64,000 bases of DNA from Diadema setosum (GCA_033980235.1 CM067070.1:10300046-10364045); one strand, 5' to 3'; positions 40,001-55,000 are shown, numbered from the stretch's first letter. Made by a program: numbers and translations. Notes: generated from the letters alone by a model not told the origin.

Positions 40001-43000
40001 GCCTGCCTGACACTCCCGGCAGTAGAGGGAGCCCTCCGGAGACCACATGCCGGGCGGGCAAACAACCGGAGCTGTTGGTGTGAGAGAATCAGTGGTAAAT
40101 AAACATTCTTCAAACTGTATTTCTTAATACTGCCTACAACATATCTTACATCATCATTTTGACTTTAGAATTTATAAAATAATGGTGAGCTCGTGTACAT
40201 TACTTACCACCTACATTACATCCTTTATATACATGTCTTGCAAGATCAGTGTTATCGATTTTCATCCTCGCGTATGTGAGAATTTGTGACAACACATAAT
40301 TACTGTCTGCTAAAACTCATATAATGCAGAACTTCCTTTTTCAACGAAATCTCAAAGGTAATGTCTGTGATTAAAAATAAAATAACTTCATTTGCTCCCA
40401 CAAATATATAGAACTTGCATAAAAACTTATTCTTATAATGATTCAGACTCTGTTTCTACACCGACTTTTTTTCTTTTTTTTGTGACATATTTTCATCTAG
40501 AATCAGAATAGCCTGAATATGAATTCATCATCTGGGGGGCATTTCATGAAGGAACTTGTCGGATAAAATGTCCGACAAGTCAATCATATCCGACAAGCTC
40601 AGAGAAATCAGCCAATCAGACTACAGAATGTCTCAAAACTTGTCGGATATAATTGACTTGTCAGATATTTTATCCGACAAGTTCCTTCATGAAATGCCCC
40701 CCAGATTAAAAGTAAATACAAAGTAGATGAAAAGCTAGCACACTTTGGGCATTGTATCCCTCATATTTACAGAAAAAAAAAGATAAAAATTGAACAAAAA
40801 TAAGAAATTTCAGTCGTGAGAAGACTCACATGTTGGGTCAGAGCACTGGTAGCCAGCCTCGCAGATAGTGCAGTTAACCTCGTTGAGTCCGCTGTAGTAA
40901 CCCTGGGGACAGGGGAACTCTGAGCCGTAGATGGTGGGGCAGTAGTAGCCTGGGTTGCACTGAGTGCACTGTGTCTGGCCCCCGAGGGAAAATGTTCCAG
41001 CCGCACAAAGCTCTGATGACCTGCAGACAAAGACAAAAAAAAGAAAGAAAATTATTTGATCTTACTTTTCACATCCTTTTCAAACTTATTTGGTTCCCCT
41101 TACCAACAAGAACAAACACATGTGACAGACAGACTGTGAACAAGTTGTACTGTATATCACATATTTCTTAGTAATTCCCAAACATATGACTGCTGTGTGT
41201 TTAGGTATTGCCTACATAATACAAAATAAACAGTGAAAAACTCTAGTATATTCATGCTTTGCTCAACCGCAACTTGTCAAATTTCCTAAAACCTTCTGGT
41301 TTGCAAAAATTACAACCGATGTGAGATTTTTGGTGTATACAGTATTGTGAGTGGATGCTACCTACAAAACATGACAATAATAAAGGACTCAAAATGCATT
41401 CCATGGTATGTACGTTTAAAAAATTAAAAAAAATAGAAGGAATAAAATGGCACATTTATTCAGGAAAATTGATTATGAAGTCATAAGTTCCCCTTCCACT
41501 GACAACCTCTATGAATTGTCAAAATTGGCCCTAAAGGATGACACATGCATAAAATGCTAAATATATAACCATGTGTTCATATTTTGTTTTTGTTTTTTTT
41601 TAGGGGGTTTTAATAATCAGTAATAGAAAATCTAACATAAAACATAAGAAATAGACCATTTAATTTCTTTTTGAAGGATTTCCTGTTTTTTGGCCCAGTA
41701 TAATACTCTGTAGGTGTGTTACACAGTAACACTGCTATTGTCAAATTGTCAAAATGAATACCTCATGTGCCCTGCATGCTCAGTCATACACATAGGTCTT
41801 GTCCTCGGCAATGAACTGCTGTAATAATATTGTTATTCGTATTGTGTAGTTACAGTATGTCTTTTAATGTTTTTCTTTGCTGTTTGACTAACTTCAATAA
41901 AGTAATGATGTGCACAAATAAGACACCCATGCTACTTACGTAGGCGCTTCAGTCTTGCTGTGACAGGCATAGCCGAGGGGGCAGGCAGTGCAGACGGACG
42001 CATTGCCCAGGGAATAAGAGCCATCATCACATGGCCTCTGAACAGCATCGACTGGCACTGGGCAATACCTACATGTGTACAACATGGCAGGAGTGAGCCA
42101 AAATACTATGGTCACACATCTCACAAGAGTACATCATTCCGAAATGAAAATGAAGTCAAGGGTTCCTGACATTTCAAATCGTCATTTTACCTCCTTGTCA
42201 GAGGTAAAATGACAAACATATTGCGTAAACAGTCACATGTACATGTATATGGTTTGCAGACATACATGTATAACATTATTAACCATATCAGACATCTGAA
42301 CAGAGTAACTTGAATCCTTTGAAATGAAACTCTTTGAAATTAAATCAAAGATGTGATTACTAATACTAATTGTCAATATTTAAAGTTCCCTCTAGATGTC
42401 TGATTTGGTTAAGAATAGTAATATGTGACCCGCTACAACAAAAAGGTCCTAAAGTCGCACACGGTCGAAGCCGTGAAAATCGAGTTTGAAGTCTGAGCGT
42501 CATAATTTGTCAAAACTTACGATTTTCTGATTTTGACATATTACTGGAGTCTGACATGTCTTCTATCATCTGTCGAAATTTTGAAGCAAAATGATGAAAG
42601 GAAAGTACAAAAAATAGCGTTTTTCTGGGCCATGTTTTTGGCGTTTCAACGAAGTAGAAACCGGTTCGAAAATTTGGATTGAGCGCCACAGATAGGCTCC
42701 GCCCATAACAACGACCGGAGTGATCTCATTGGTCAGTTTGCTGCTTGCCGCTAACCGAAGCGTGAAGCTCGCACACTGCCAAGTCGACTGGTGCGTGCGG
42801 GCGGGGTGCGCTATGCCCAACCGCTTCTCCTGGCATCCTGGTCACTGATTGGTCGGTGAGGAGACCGCCGACGCTGTGCTTGAATGAGCATTTCGGGGGT
42901 TGCTAGGGTTTACCTTCTATTGTCCAGAGGTGAAAATTGACTAGCGTGTCCCTTGATCGCGATTGCGTCGCAAGGAAAACTTTTACGGCGCTTTTCTCGA

Positions 43001-46000
43001 AACAGCGATTTCCCATACGTCTCGACATGCTCTCTTTTAAACATCGATATCTCCGCAGCCGATTATTTTTATAATTATTGTTATATATCAATTTAAAGCA
43101 GAAAGATTAGGGAATTTTGTCATGCAATTTTCAAATAATCGACCTCACCCGACTTTAGGATCATTTTGTTGTAGCGGGTCACATATAATGTGCACTATCT
43201 GGGCAAGACTAGGGCAGAGAAAAATATCACAAAAGGGATGAGTTGGGTGATGAAAACAAGAATCCAATCAGGTAATGAGGGGAGATTTTAGCAAAGAAGT
43301 TTGTAAACAAAAAGGGAGAGGAAAGGCTAAATCAAGATTGTGGGGGGTTTTTTCTGTATAAATTAGAAGTAAGCATTGAAAGTCAAATTAAAAACATGAC
43401 AAGAATATAACAATCAATTTGATGCTTTTACATAAAATGAGATCTAATTCTGAAGGGTATCAAGCACAAAACATTTCATTACCTTATACAAAGGTAATGC
43501 GATGTAATCATGATATTCTGACCAAAGATGACACTAGATAATTGCATACAAAATGCTTGGACACTCAAAAGGATTGTATACTGAATAACTCATCTTCAGT
43601 TTACAAAATATTGTCGCCTGCCTAGTAGAAAGGCCCTAGCTTGAAATTTCGCTCAAGAAATCAAATTTTTGTTCATGTCATAATTTGACAGTTATGAAAG
43701 CTCTGTCATACAATGCGCTCATAACTTTTTGTGATTTTTACTTTTTGAGCCTGCAGGCCTTAGGGCCCTTTTCCTAAGCAGGCGATGGATCTTCAGTGAC
43801 TTACATTCCAGCCGGACATGCCGAACACTCCGCCTGCTGACCGGTGGAGTACGTCCCGACCACGCACGGCTCCTGGTAGTCCATGTCAGTGCTGGGGCAG
43901 GCAAAGCCAGGTGGACACACCAGGCAAGCCACGCTCCCGCTGGTGCTATATTCGCCCGCCTCGCAGGCTCGCATGTCCGAGCCGTCGGTGTTGGGGCACT
44001 CGAACCCGGCCTGGCAGCTGACACAGATTGTCGCGTTGGTGTAGGAGTAGGTCCCAGGAAAACAGTCGATCTCTGAGTTTGATCTGCCCAACAAAAAACA
44101 ATAAAAATCATAATATTGCGTCATTTAACCCTTTATATGGCAATTAGGTTCTTAGTTCATCAACGCTCTTCTACAAGCATTGAATACGCAAGAGATTATT
44201 AAGCAGAGGAGCGAGGTTTGAGGTGTGAATTTCATTCAATTTGTCTCCCTCTACAAATGAAATGTGTAAGATCGCAACTGCTGATGTATAATTTAACAAA
44301 CATGACGGAAAAAAGGAACCTGGGGGTGTTTCATAAAGCTGTTCTTAAAGTTATGAATGACTTAAGAATGACTGGTGATGAGTTCTTGTGCTGAATTATT
44401 GAAATTCTGATAAGTAGAGCACATCAAAACGTGTTCCAATTGTTCTTAAGTCGTTCATAACTTTAAGATCAGCTTTATGAAACACCCCCCACAGGACTCA
44501 AACCAATCATCTACAGCTTTTCATGCAGCGACACTACCTCACACTGCAAGCATCACGCAATTGCTTAAAAATCTATCGCTTAAGTGCAGCAATATGCCTC
44601 AGTCCAACTGAAAGGTCTTAGCAACACAGTAGGGAGTGGGGGATTACGTGATCTCTATTCATGGACGATTAGTTTCCACACTTCTGTGCAAATCAGCAAA
44701 GAAAGCACTCCAGTGCACGAGTCAATCAGCCTCTGCCATACTTACGTTGTGTCTGTGCAGTACTTTCCAGATGTACAGGGCGTGCACTCGGTGGCCTTTC
44801 CCGTGGCGTACCACCCAGGGGCGCACTCCTCCTTTCCAGCCGATGTCTTATCCGGGCAGGCGTAACCCGGAGGGCAGTCTGTGCAGGTCGTTGAGCCCGC
44901 CTGGCTGTACTGGCCTGAATATGGTAAAGACAGAACAAGGATCTTTCTGGTTCAAACACTGCAAAGGCGTTTGTTACCTTGAGTACCCTCTTTAACCTTT
45001 ATGTGCTCTGGGTGCCGATTGGCAGAGGAAATCCCTGGAGGAGAAAGGGTTAATTAAAATTCCACAGTACTTCAAGGTGGACCCTGCCACCAACCACCAT
45101 TACCTCAGCCTTCATTGTCTGATTCCTAAGATGGGACACCTTGAATGTACAAACCAAGCCAGGATTTGAACCCTAAACCTTCCGTTTCAGGCCAGCACCC
45201 TGGATTTCACATTATTTTCATTTCTTGTTCTGATTATGGCATCAGTATGCCTTAATTAATCAAACTAAGGTGTGATGAGCATGTTCTGAATATGTCCCCC
45301 TCTATAGCCCACCTCTAATGTCATTCATTTTACAGGGAGTATCGTCACAAAAATCAAAACAGGATGTAAAACATAATTTCAATTCTCACCATTATCACAG
45401 GGTTGAGGTGCTTGGGTGGCATCCGCACACGAGTAACCTGCATCACATTGTCGGCAGTAGGTGCTCAGAGGAGCGTCGGCGTACCAGCCGCTGTTACAAG
45501 CTACTGGAGCTGCATTTGTGACGTTACACTGAAAACCTGCAAAGAATTTTTGTTTCAGAGAGAAAATGATTAAAAGTATAGTTTCATCAAGTTAAACTCA
45601 TGAATCAATCCACCAACATAGCACAAATACATGCACATACAAATGAAAACAACAAGTATATATAACAACTAAATTTCTTAACAAATAGCATTCAAAACAT
45701 TATGGAAATAGCATATTGTCGACACAGAAACACTGTAATGTGAACATGCACAATACAAAATGCATCCACAGTTACATTATGTTTCTATTCTCAAATCACA
45801 CAAAATGTGATTAATCGGGATTAATTCCAAGACTTTTGCAAGTCTTTTAACTCAGAAATTTAATGAACATAGCGCCATAAGCAGTAAAAGAAAATTTTGG
45901 AGTCCTTCATGCATTGAGCTTCTAATGACCACTCGATTGCCAAGAATCGGTAACATAAGGGCTTATGAAAACCACATACGAGAACACACACAAGCAGGCA

Positions 46001-49000
46001 ATAAAAAATTGTAACAGATGATCATAGTACAGTATTTCCTCATCCATTCTATACATCTATATGCAAGCGGTTCTTTCTGCAGGCAAATAAAGCTAGACAT
46101 TTTCTATGAAATTAATCAACCCCAAGCACACACAAACAAACCTCAGTGTTCTTGTATATAACCTTCAAGCAAACAAAGGCATTTAACAGATTTATTTTGA
46201 CTGTAATGAGGAACATAATGCAAATCCTTCACCCAAGTTGGTTCTCCATCAGACAAGCTCTGACTTTTGGCGGAGCTTAGGGTCACAGCATATCGGTTAG
46301 AATCAACACAGCTCCAGGATCTGAACCATGATCCTGAATGATAAAGCAGTCAATATTTGTTTTATACTTGAAACAATACTAACTATGAGCAAGTGATGAC
46401 TAGTCATCGTCACTTGTAGGCTGTGCACAGTGACTAACACACATTGATCAATTGTGTGCATGTGTGTGGGGGTATGTCTTGTTCACACTTATATTCAAGC
46501 TTTACAGTATCCATAATGTGAACGACCAATTTCAAGCACTTCACTGTTCATGACATCTCTTAGAAAAATTTTTGCATCACTCAAAGTTTTCCCACCTCTT
46601 GTAATTTACCGATCAGAGAGTCTAAAACTAAGGTGGGTGTGGGTCAAAAATCTGAAGGCAAACTGTACCTGCAGGGCAGGGGGAGCAGGAGCTAGCCTGC
46701 CCGAGGGAGTAGTAGCCAGACGAACACTCCTGGGCAACAGTGGAGGTGCACTGGTAGCCCGGGGGACACTCCAGGCAGTTGGTGGCATTAGCTTCGGAGT
46801 AGTAGCCCTCGCGGCAAGCCGTCTGTGAACCCGCCAGTGGGGTGCAGTAGTAGCCCGCGGAGCAGGAGTAGCAGTTCACATCTGAAAGAATTCAAGTTGC
46901 AAAACCACAGGTTTACATGATGTGTGTGAAAGAGGGCAAACACATGACGTCATCTCTGATTATCAGAGCACCCTGAGTGTAAAGACCAAATTTTGATGCC
47001 CTTTGGAGTTTTCTAAAGTAGAATCAGTTTGGATATTAACTGTCATTCTACGACCACTTCTTTAGTATGACCACTTTTGTCTATTTTCCTTGGGCAGTCT
47101 ATAGAACCAGGGTGAATTTTCGTAAGTCAAAAATGTATGCATCATTACAACAACAACAAAAATAATCACATTTTTGAAAGAATTTTTTAAAGAGTTTTTT
47201 AAAAGAAATTTTAAAAAACTAGAATTATCACTGAAGGTGATTAATACCCCCGCCCCTAGTGTTGCTTTATAGTATGTGATGTCATGAGGGCAATGACGTT
47301 AATACCAAGTTTGTGCATTTGTCGAATTGGAAACAGGATAATTTTAGTTTATTGTACAATTACAGAGTTGACACTGAGTATAAAACTTACAGCAAATGGA
47401 AACATGCTTTCCCCCAGCATCACTACACTCAAAGACCATCATACACACCAAATTTGACCTTCATAGCTTGAATGGTTTATTTTGACACAAAAATGAGTGG
47501 TTACCATGGCAACACATTTTTCTTAAACTAACACATTGGTGTCTTTCAAAACTACACTTCTAGATCATGATACATACTAAATTTGACTTTAATTGCTTGA
47601 ATGATGGAAAAGTTATTCGATCTGCAAGGTTTTGGTAAAATTGTGGTTACCATGGCAACGGTTTGTGTGACAAACACAAAAATTATGTGTTCCACATCTA
47701 TACCTCAGGGCCATAATGCCTACCAAATTTGGTTTCAATTGCTTGAAAACTGTGGAAGAAGTTCACTCCACAGGATTTTTTTTTTAAAATGCGGTTACCA
47801 TGGCAACGCATTGTCCGATACAAATACAAAGGACATTTCACCTTCATAGATTAAATGGTTCAATTTGATACAAAAATGAGTGGTTACAATGGCAGCACAT
47901 TGTTCTTATATTAACACATTGGTGTCTTGCATAACTACACCTCCCGATCATCATACATACTAAATTTGACCTTAATTGCTTGAATGATGTGGAAGTTATT
48001 CAATCCACAAGGTTTTGGTAAAATTATGGTTACCATGGCAATGCTTTGTCCGTTAAACACAAAAATTATGTGTTCCACATCTATGCCTCAAGGCCATAAT
48101 GCCTACCAAACTTGATTTCAATTGCTTCAAAACTTTGGAAGTTGTTCACTCCACAAGATTTCGAAGAAAACATGCGGTTACCATGGCAACGCTTTGTCAA
48201 GTACAAACACAAAGAGTGTCTTGCATAACTATACCTATAGATCATCATAGATACCAATTTTGAAATTGATTGCTTAAATACTATGGAAGTTATTCAATCC
48301 ACAAGGTTTTGGTAAAATTATGGTTACCATGGCAACGCATTGTCTGACAAACACAAAAAACATGTCTTGCACATCTATACCTCAATATCATCACTTACCC
48401 TAAGTTTCATTTAAATTGCTTCAAAACTGTAGGAGGAGTTCGTGATACAAGATTTTGCAACAGACCGCCCGACCGCCAACCCAACCGCCCGCCTGCCCGA
48501 CCAACATTGTGGTGATTCCTATATACCCCCTTCACACTATGTGTGGCGGGGGTATAATAAAAATGGGGGGGGGGGGCTGTGCCCCCACCCCTTCAATTTT
48601 GTTTTTTACGGAGTTCCTAGATCCACCCATGCATACATACTCAGGTTAGATCTTTTATCATAGCCACTACTAAAAACATTGAACAATCAGTGTTTTGAGT
48701 GTGTGTGTATGACAAGTGTTTTTGCATTAGCCAAGTGCTAAATCAGAGCTTGGCGGGGCCTGTAAAATGTCTATGAAAATTTCTGAGTCCTCATAGACTG
48801 TAGGGAACAGGCTAAAGGGATCGTATAGTTTTGGTTGAGACCAAACTTCACATTTCTAACATTATTTGGTGAAACAATGAGAAACCTTTTATGAAATATG
48901 AAAGAGCAATGAATTCGAAGAGGAAGTCATGTTTATATCATGAAAATTGGTTTTAAAATGGCTGAGATATCCAAAACAGGGCAATCCTAATAAAAGATAG

Positions 49001-52000
49001 GATCCACTTTTTTTTTTTTAATCCCTTCCTTTTACTTTGTTTTTGGATGTCACAGCCGTTCCAAAACAGATTTTCATCAAATAAACTTTGTTATTATTCC
49101 TCTTAAAATGGTATGGTCTGTACTATTCTATACACTCTGTAAGTGGTTTCTTCGTATCTCGCAAAAAGTTAAAGATAATATAAAGTTTTGGTATTACCTC
49201 AAAAGTTTCCCTGAATTTCCTTGTCTAAGTTTGTGTTTCAGGTTAAAGTACCTTTCATATAACTAACACTGTGAGACTTACTCGCCCCAAAGTGCTCTCA
49301 TGTCTTAGTAATCATGCAATAATGGTTTCGTACCAGAGCCGCCGCCGTACGGCGGCGAGGTAGTACACGTATTGTACGAAACCATTCTGCATGATAACTG
49401 CGACCAGCAGCGTGCAGCCCCATACGCATACTGAGTAGCTAACTGCGACCAGCAGCCCCATATGCATAGCTAAATGGGGCTTCGCATTGTAGCTTACAGG
49501 ATCATGACAAATTTAGTATCGCGGGTAAATGTCAACTTAAAATCCAAAAATTTCTTCAATTTGAAGACTTACCAATTAAGTTGAAGTCTTGAAAACAGGC
49601 TTCGGGCAACGTTTGGTTTTGCCAATAGTCCCTTTCTGTTCGAATTGATGACTGAATGTGACTCGGTCGAGAGGACCTTGGGAGAGCTACACTGAATTGA
49701 CGGCCAGCGCATGCGCACACAAACATCTTAGCCGTTCATGGATTTGAAATTTGTTCGCATGTGATGTGTGCGTATGCGCTGGTCGTAGTAATCAGTCTAT
49801 GTAGCTCTCCCAAGGTCCTCTCGACAGAGTCACATTCAGTCATCAATTCGAACAGAAAGGGACTATTGGCAGAACCAAACGTTGCTCGAAGCCTGTTTTC
49901 AAGACTTCAACTTAATTGGTAAGTCTTCAAATTGAAGAATTTTTGGATTTTAAGTTGATATTTACCCGCGATACTAAATCTGTCATGATCCTGAATGCTA
50001 CAATGCGAAGCCCCATTTAGCTATGCGTATGGGGCTGCTGGTCGCAGTTAATTGCATGATTACTAAGAAATGAGAGCACTTTGGGGCGAGTAAGTCTCAC
50101 AGTGTTAGTTATATGAAAGGTACTTTAACCTGAAACACTGAAATTCAGGGAAACTTTTGAGGTACCAAAACTTTTTATTATCTTTAAAAGCCCACTTCTC
50201 ATCTTCACCAATACTATACCATCCCTTTTAATGTTGCCTTCGACTACCCACCTCCTATGGGGCTGTACTGGCCCGGCTCACACTGCGAGGCTGATGAGTT
50301 GGTGCAGCTGTGACCTGCTGGGCACTGGGTGCAGTCAGTGGTGCTCCCAGTGGAGTAGGTTCCTACGAAGATGGAACAAAAGAACAGACAGACAAGCTAT
50401 CACCATGACTGTCTAAGATGAGGGAGGGTGTGTATCCACAGAGTTTGATTTCTTTTCATTTGATTGTACATAAGAAAACAAAACATCAATGATCACATGA
50501 GCTCACATGAAAGCATTTTTTAAACAAAATTAGAAATAGATATGAAGACTTACAGTAGCAAGTACTATTAGTTGTTTTGTGTTTGGAATCTACATTTTAC
50601 ATGACCACTAAGGAAGAACATATATGATTAAAAAGAATAAGCTACCAAAGGAGCAATGTCTTTCAGTAAAAGTCCTTTCCAAAGGACTGGGCAACTAGGA
50701 TAAAGGGCCTTGCAGCTGCCGCGGGACTTGAACCAGGGACCTTGTGATTGAGAGTCTGTGGCCTTCACCACTGAGCCACAGTGGCCCCATAGAGCATCAG
50801 ATATTGATTCATTGTTTGTGGTTGACAGTCACACCTGACTTGTACTTTCCAGCTTCTTTTAGAGGGTTCAACATTTTTCATCACTTTAAGATCAATATCA
50901 CAAATTTAATGCTATCACAAAGGGATCTAAACTTTACACATGTATATCATCTTTTTCTCAGCTCTTTAGAAGTTTCATCGTTAAAATTGCCTTTGGAACT
51001 CAGAAAAGCATATTTAGTTTTTTTTAATCAGGACTCGACACCACCTTCTTTTTTCTTTTCTTTTTTTGTGGCGAGTTAGGGCCACTAAAATTTTTGAGTG
51101 TGACATTTTGGTGGACCAGAAGAGATAATGTAGTGGCCTGAAATAATTGCAAATGTGTAACAACCCATCCTGAATCTTAATTGCCCCATCAGCCACCAAA
51201 AAACACATTTTTTTTTTCTAATTTAGTGGCCGGACATCAATTTTTAGTGGCCCAGGGCCACCAATTAGGGCCATTTAATTGAACTACTGCCAAACTAAAG
51301 TCTCCTGATATTTATATAGGTACATATGAAATCATCTTCATGTTATTCATGGAACATACATTATGTACACTGTATTACACCTGGAGAAAAGAAATTTCCA
51401 TTCTCTGCAAATGAGTTTACATCTAAGAGTGCTAGTAAAAAAAAAAAAAAAAAAAAGGAAGTACATGTAGGAGTAATACCTGGGGGGCAGTCCTCAATGG
51501 TACTGGTGGTAGGACACCTGCTACCAGCGGGGCAGCTCAGACACACCCCGCCCCCTAGGAGGGCGTACTCCCCGCTGACACAGTCCGTGGGGTCTTGGGT
51601 GGGGTCTGTGCACGCCTTGCCCGCCGGGCAGGGGACACAGTCCGTCTGGGCACCGTTGGTGATCTCGTTGTAGCTGCAACGGGTGCAGTTGTCCGAACCA
51701 AGGGGGGCGATGTACCCCTTGGAGCAGGCAACAGGTGACTGGGAGGGGTCAGTGCAGGAGTGACCCTCTGGACAGGGGATACAGGCTGAAGCAGCAGCAC
51801 CACTGCAAAAAAAAAACAAGGAAAAGTAGAAATTACGCGGTGCGTAATATATGTCCCCGCCGGAAGTAGCATTTAGTAGCAAAATGTACAATATAGGTAA
51901 AAAGATGAAGGTCAAAGGTCAAAGAAGTCAAAGGTCAAAATTCTATGTAGAAGTTTTGAAGCCCTCACCTAGTGCCATCACATAAAGCAAACGGAATCGA

Positions 52001-55000
52001 AATCGGGTTAGAAATGGCGAAGGAGTAGCATTTTGTAGCCAATGTACAATATAGGTCAAAAATCAAGTTCAAAGGTCAAAGAAGTCAAAGGTCAAAATTC
52101 TGTGTAGAAGTTTTGAAGCCCTCACCTAGTGCCATCACTTAAAGCAAACGGAATTGAAATTGGGTTACAAATGGCAAAGGAGTAGCATTTTGTAGCAAAA
52201 TGTACAATATAGGTCAAAAATCAAGGTCAAAGGTCAAAGAAGTCAAAGGTCAAAATTCTGTGTAGAAGTTTTGAAGCCCTCACCTAGTGCCATCACTTAA
52301 AGCAAACGGAATTGAAATCGGGTTACAAATGGCGAAGGAGTAGCATTTTGTAGCAAAATGTACAATATAGGTAAAAAGATGAAGGTCAAAGGTCAAAGAA
52401 GTCAAAGGTCAAAATTCTATGTAGAAGTTTTGAAGCCCTCACCTAGTGCCATCACTTAAAGCAAACGGAATTGAAATCGGGTTACAAATGGCGAAGGAGT
52501 AGCATTTTGTAGCAAAATGTACAATATAGGTCAAAAATCAAGGTCAAAGGTCAAAGAAGTCAAAGGTTAAAATTCTGTGTAGAAGTTTTGAAGCCCTCAC
52601 CTAGTGCCATCATATAAAGCAAACGGAATCAAAATCGGGTTAGAAATGGCGAAGGAGTAGCATTTTGAAGCAAAATGTACAATATAGGTCAAAGGTCAAG
52701 GTCAAAGGTCACAATTGAAATTCTGTATAGAAGTTTCAAAGCTCCCATGTAGTGCTATCATATAAAGCAAACAGAATCAAAATCGGATTAGAAATGACGA
52801 AGGAGTAGCATTTTGAACATTTTGATCACACACGGACGCACACACGGACGGACACACGGACGCACGGACGCACGGACGGACGGACACACACACGTACGGA
52901 GCACGTTTCATAGTCCCCTGCTCGAACTCGTTCGGCGGGGACAATAAATAGAAAAATAGAAAAATAAATAAATAAATCCACAAATAAAGACACTAAATTA
53001 TGCACATTATATCCGCATACAAAACACAAGCCTCAACAACTACCGTAATGATTTTGTTGTTAGGTTTCACATATATTTTGCAAACTTGTAGAATACATTT
53101 TTCTTTAATAATGAACTACTAATTTACTTGCACAAGACTTCATTGTAAAAATGTCTCTAGAGTACAATATCATACATTTCGAAGCTTACATACTTTTATC
53201 AGTCAAGAACTACAAAAAAGTTGTGGCAGCACAAAAGCATTTAAATCAATGATCATTGACAAGGATGACTAACAATATGTAAATACATTTTATACATTAT
53301 GAATTCAAACTATCATTCCAGTAAATTCAAGTCACTTTTAAGATTCCTTGTACTTCAGAAGATAATGACCATACTGTCACCAAAGCACTTGTTCCAGTTA
53401 TTACATTGACCAGGAAAGTCAGGCAAATCAATGTATAACTGCCTGAAAGTTAGTAGCATGAGCAATATCATAACATGAAACTCAAATGTGACACATGTTT
53501 ATGCCATGTCTTTGTTTTTACAGCAGGCCAACAAATTTTTGCAATAGATGAATTGTTTTACAGTGAGTATTCAGCACAAATTTTTGTTAACCCTACCAAA
53601 AGGCAGAAACTCCCCTACCCGAAGGGAATATCCATAACCACATGCCACTTTACAGAACTTTGTTAATATGAATGTTGTTGTTGTTGTTTTTTCACAGGTA
53701 TTTGTGTTTAACATGGTCCCTGCAAGAATTACCGGGTACATACATGTACAATTTGTACATGTACAGCTGTACACCGTAGTACCTATACATGTACATACAT
53801 TGTATGTGATACGTCACCATAAACTTCAGCTTTATCTCTTTCTCATTTACAGTATTGTACGTATAACCATATACCAAAAGCCTTCAAACAGCACACCATG
53901 ATTCATTTTAGAAGCCTGACAGTGTGCAAAACAACCATCTAATACTGGAAAGGTCCACTGAAGGCACCCACTGGCTACATACACGTACATGTACTAGCTA
54001 CTTATAGGTAACTGGGTATCATACATTTGTATAGGCCTGATGATGGCATATTGCAGAACAGCCAACATTTCTTTAGACCTACAACCTAGAGAAAAAACTA
54101 TGCTGTTTCATAGTGTCATAAACTGCAGACACAAAAATTATTTAAGGGAAATTAAAATAAAGTGACATATGAGTACATATACATACTAACTACAATCAAT
54201 TGTGAATGCTGCTAGCAAAACAACAAAAAAAAATGGACTTGATCATACTATCAGGTGTATCAACATTATTCTCTCAATTATCAAGGTTTCAACTTTTTTG
54301 CTTCCTGCGATTTTCCAAATGTATACAAGGAAAATGATGGGAGAAATAATCAAATGATCAGTTTTCAGACAATTATGCTTCATGTAGATTGCATGAAAAT
54401 TTGTGCAGATCATAAACATTACAGGTAAGGTATTATAAAAGTACAGAGAAACTCTGTGAGAAACCTCAATCCATGTGATAACAGTATTTGCATGATGTAA
54501 ATGATCTTCTATTGCGCATCTAGGTTGCAAAACGCATGTTCATAAACACCCTCTCTCCCCCTCTCTCTCTCTGGTGGCTTCAGTTGTACAATGCTCGACT
54601 GCCCTCGACTTCAATTGGGAATTTGCGATTACGCACCAGCGGTCTGACCACACAATAGCCCAGTGTGGTCTCTCTATAACTACCATTAAACTGTTGATCA
54701 GTGCACACATTCCCACACAATGGAGTGCTGCCTAGGCTACTGAAAACAATGAAGCACCCTGTTCGCTTGCATCACAAGAAACATGATTATCAAAACCATT
54801 TGATGAATGGGCTGAGCAAAGTTGCACCCTGTTAAAATGTACACGTCTTATGTAAGAGACTTGAAAGAAGAGCACATAAATCAACTACATTCAACATATT
54901 AAAGGAAGTACAGGTTGTAATCTACATTATATTTTGATATTTCATTCACAAATACATGTGTAGCTATGCAAGATGGGAGGTTGGACATTGTTGCGTGCGA

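Noticed and set aside
48442..48663. A short plus-strand frame rich in Pro/Ala near the CCGCC stretch
   Set aside because: It lies inside the end of a mobile element and has no coding support.
47244..52942. A CRISPR-like array (regular 146/158-base units)
   Set aside because: Units are long diverged tandem repeats with no short identical repeats or unique spacers, in a eukaryotic intron and bounded by transposon-like inverted ends.
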